From the NCBI GenBank assembly GCA_030537615.1, contig JAUNVP010000012.1, positions 1 through 64,000 on the forward strand: DNA of 64,000 bases, given 5' to 3'. The DNA comes from Actinomycetaceae bacterium (GTDB lineage Bacteria; Actinomycetota; Actinomycetes; Actinomycetales; Actinomycetaceae). A model generated the notes under the pieces. That model saw only the letters and a list, made by a program, of their open reading frames with translations. It was not told where the DNA came from and ran no database searches. Both the position numbers and the translations under genes were made by a program. Below are positions 62,105 through 64,000 of this stretch, piece after piece (the stretch's first letter is position 1; every line of letters starts with the position of its first letter).

Positions 62105-62833
62105 GTGGACAACGAGAAGGTCGAAGACGGCACTGAGCCGATCGAGACTGAAACTGCGGAGAATGAACAGGAGCCCAACAACGAAGGCACTGCCGACACC
62201 GAAGCGGCACCCGTCGAGGCTGAAGCTCCAGCGCTCGATCCGCTTGAAGCCAAGCGTGAAGAACTGTCGGTGCTCCCCGGTGATTGGTACGTCATCCATT
62301 CGTATTCCGGGCACGAACGTCGCGTCAAGGCTAACCTTGAACAGCGTATTCAGTCTCAGAACATGGAGGACTACATCTACCAGGTAGAAGTTCCCATGGA
62401 AACAGTGACCGAGCTGACGAAAGCTGGCAAGAAGAAGCACGTTGATCGTGTGCGGATTCCCGGCTACGTTCTCGTCCGCATGGAAATGAACGAAATGTCG
62501 TGGCGCGTCGTCAAAGACACCCCTGCGGTGACCGGTTTCGTCGGTGATGCTCGCGATCCCGTTCCTCTTTACCTCGATGAGGTTGTCGGCATGCTCGCCC
62601 CGATGTGGCAGGCCGATCTTGCCAAGGAAGAGGCTGAAGCCGCGGTTATCACTCCGCCGGAAATTACGTTCGAGGTCGGCGAATCCGTCACAGTTATTGA
62701 TGGCCCATTCGAAAACATGCCCGCCACGATTTCCGAAGTCGTGACAGAGCAGCGTCGTCTCAAGGTCTCGATCATGATCTTCGAGCGCGAAACTCCGATC
62801 GAACTTGGCTTCGACCAAGTGGAGAAGCTCTAG
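62105..62833 (+). CDS. nusG: Transcription termination/antitermination protein NusG
   Basis: A 242-residue factor that binds RNA polymerase. An acidic N-terminal extension (about 55 residues, rich in Glu) is typical of actinobacteria. The NGN domain starts at [20 protein letters not shown] and the C-terminal KOW domain at [23 protein letters not shown] 62105 has AAGGAGG upstream. Confidence 0.96.
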   Translation: MDNEKVEDGTEPIETETAENEQEPNNEGTADTEAAPVEAEAPALDPLEAKREELSVLPGDWYVIHSYSGHERRVKANLEQRIQSQNMEDYIYQVEVPMETVTELTKAGKKKHVDRVRIPGYVLVRMEMNEMSWRVVKDTPAVTGFVGDARDPVPLYLDEVVGMLAPMWQADLAKEEAEAAVITPPEITFEVGESVTVIDGPFENMPATISEVVTEQRRLKVSIMIFERETPIELGFDQVEKL

Positions 62834-62855
62834 CGGTGATGTGTCCCACGCCGTC

Positions 62856-62885
62856 TGGAAATCCGGGTGGTTTGGGCGTTATGAT
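62856..62885 (+). promoter_or_regulatory. Possible rplK promoter
   Basis: TGGAAA (62856-62861) and TATGAT (62880-62885) are 18 bases apart in the gap between nusG and rplK. The -35 is weak. Confidence 0.4.
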
Positions 62886-62943
62886 AAGCGATCGTGCACT
62901 TCTTTGTGCGCGATGACAACTCAAATACAAAAGGACCCTATTT

Positions 62944-63375
62944 ATGGCACCGAAGAAAAAGGTTGTCGGCCTGATTAAGCTCCAGATCCAGGCTGGCGCT
63001 GCAAACCCGGCACCACCGGTTGGCCCAGCACTCGGCCAGCACGGTGTGAACATCATGGAGTTCTGCAAGGCCTACAACGCGGCTACCGAGTCTCAGCGCG
63101 GCAACATTGTTCCCGTAGAGATCACCGTGTATGAGGACCGCTCCTTCACTTTCATCACCAAGACGCCTCCGGCGGCTCAGTTGATTAAGAAGGCAGCGGG
63201 AGTTGCAAAAGGCTCCGGCACCCCGCACACCGACAAGGTGGGTAAGCTCACCTCCGCTCAGGTGCGAGAGATTGCCGAAACCAAGAAGGAAGACTTGAAC
63301 GCCAACGACGTTGACGCTGCAATGAAGATCATTGCTGGCACCGCCCGTTCCATGGGCATCACGGTCGAAGGCTAA
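62944..63375 (+). CDS. rplK: 50S ribosomal protein L11
   Basis: A 143-residue ribosomal protein of the GTPase-associated centre. The start [18 protein letters not shown], the proline-rich [21 protein letters not shown] and the end [15 protein letters not shown] are typical. AAAGGA lies upstream of ATG 62944. Confidence 0.97.
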
Positions 63376-63389
63376 CCCCCCTCGTGGCA

Positions 63390-63405
63390 GGGCTTGCGCA
63401 AGCCC
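63390..63405 (+). promoter_or_regulatory. Hairpin in the rplK-rplA gap
   Basis: GGGCTTGCGCAAGCCC is a perfect 6-bp stem with a GCGC loop, 33 bases before rplA. It could be a processing or translational-control structure; there is no T-run, so it is not a standard terminator. Confidence 0.4.
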
Positions 63406-63437
63406 GCTCACCACAACTGCAAGGAGAAGAAGCAGAT

Positions 63438-64000
63438 ATGGCAAAGCGCTCTAAGAATTACCGCGCCGCGGCGGAGAAGATCCGCGACGGCGAACTGTAC
63501 GTGCCTCTCGAGGCCATGAAGCTTGCTAAGGAAACCTCCACCGTGAAGTTCGATGCGACCGTCGAGGTCGTGTTCCGACTGAGCGTTGACCCGCGTAAAG
63601 CCGATCAGATGATCCGCGGAACTGTTTCCCTACCGCACGGCACAGGCAAGACCGCCCGGGTCCTGGTCTTTGCCGTAGGAGATCGTGCACAGCAGGCTAT
63701 TGACGCCGGAGCCGACGAGGTCGGCGGCGACGAACTCATTGAGAAGGTCGCCGGCGGCTACACCGACTTCGATGTCGCCGTAGCAACCCCTGACCTCATG
63801 GGTAAGGTCGGCCGCCTGGGTCGCGTCCTTGGCCCCCGCGGCCTCATGCCGAACCCGAAGACCGGCACCGTCACCATGGATGTTGAAAAAGCCGTCAAGG
63901 AAATCAAGGGTGGTCGAATCGAGTTCCGCATCGACAAGCACTCGAACCTCGCATTCATCATTGGCAAGACGAGCTTTACTGCTGAGCAACTGGCGCAGAA
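63438..64000 (+). CDS. rplA: 50S ribosomal protein L1, partial at window end
   Basis: The first 187 residues of L1, a ribosomal protein of the L1 stalk that also represses its own operon in many bacteria. [32 protein letters not shown]-like [17 protein letters not shown] and [18 protein letters not shown] are present. AAGGAG precedes ATG 63438. The reading frame is still open at 64000; the last roughly 45 residues lie outside. Confidence 0.97.
   Translation, partial: MAKRSKNYRAAAEKIRDGELYVPLEAMKLAKETSTVKFDATVEVVFRLSVDPRKADQMIRGTVSLPHGTGKTARVLVFAVGDRAQQAIDAGADEVGGDELIEKVAGGYTDFDVAVATPDLMGKVGRLGRVLGPRGLMPNPKTGTVTMDVEKAVKEIKGGRIEFRIDKHSNLAFIIGKTSFTAEQLAQ

Overview
The window looks like a chromosomal segment of an actinobacterium of moderate-to-high G+C, probably an Actinomycetaceae- or Micrococcales-type organism. 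The evidence is the full menaquinone plus 14-subunit NDH-1 gene neighbourhood, FprA-type ferredoxin reductase, MenJ-type reductase, YajQ/HtpX neighbours, frequent GTG starts and many apparently leaderless genes. The final 3 kb is the conserved tRNA-Trp/secE/nusG/rplK/rplA block. I cannot name the species from sequence alone.

Layout. 1-5976: an amino-sugar oligosaccharide locus (GH20 hexosaminidase, two ABC permeases, lipoprotein binding protein, divergent ROK regulator) bracketed by two nearly identical 46-bp repeats. 5972-6589: PLDc_N-type membrane protein. 6695-10195: FGGY kinase, GpsA-like dehydrogenase and DeoR regulator, with a promoter and a palindromic operator. 10192-13358: menA-menE-menB on the minus strand. 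13531-16780: argF and a GH42 beta-galactosidase. 16842-19748: a decaying operon with one intact unknown gene and remnants of an M19 dipeptidase, an unknown protein with an in-frame amber codon, and a BCCT transporter. 20155-21391: small membrane protein and GNAT acetyltransferase. 21817-30211: menC, menD, htrA, menF, menG, menJ. 30336-46509: nuoA-N, followed by a translationally coupled polyprenyl diphosphate synthase. 47653-51328: fprA, htpX, a Nif3-insert-like protein, yajQ. 51505-52087: tRNA-Tyr, tRNA-Thr, tRNA-Met, rpmG. 52148-61193: MFS transporter, murB, double-domain alpha/beta hydrolase, adenosine deaminase, membrane protein, APH-like kinase, monoacylglycerol-lipase-like hydrolase, aspartate aminotransferase. 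61570-64000: tRNA-Trp, secE, nusG, rplK, rplA (cut by the window end).

The central 20 kb is a respiratory module: men genes make the quinone head group, the polyprenyl synthase makes its tail, MenJ reduces the tail, and NDH-1 reduces the quinone with NADH.

The most unusual signal is a family of 20-bp intergenic units (consensus about GTAGGCTCTCTGTAGCACGC) in five clusters. They occur as head-to-head hairpins and as head-to-tail arrays with exact 20-bp spacing. One pair supplies the TAG stop codons of two convergent genes. I know of no described element that matches, but no search was possible. Second in interest are a NuoG that has lost all four cysteines of the N7 iron-sulfur cluster and carries a Gly/Pro-rich insertion, the decaying transporter/dipeptidase operon, and a hydrolase with two complete catalytic domains.
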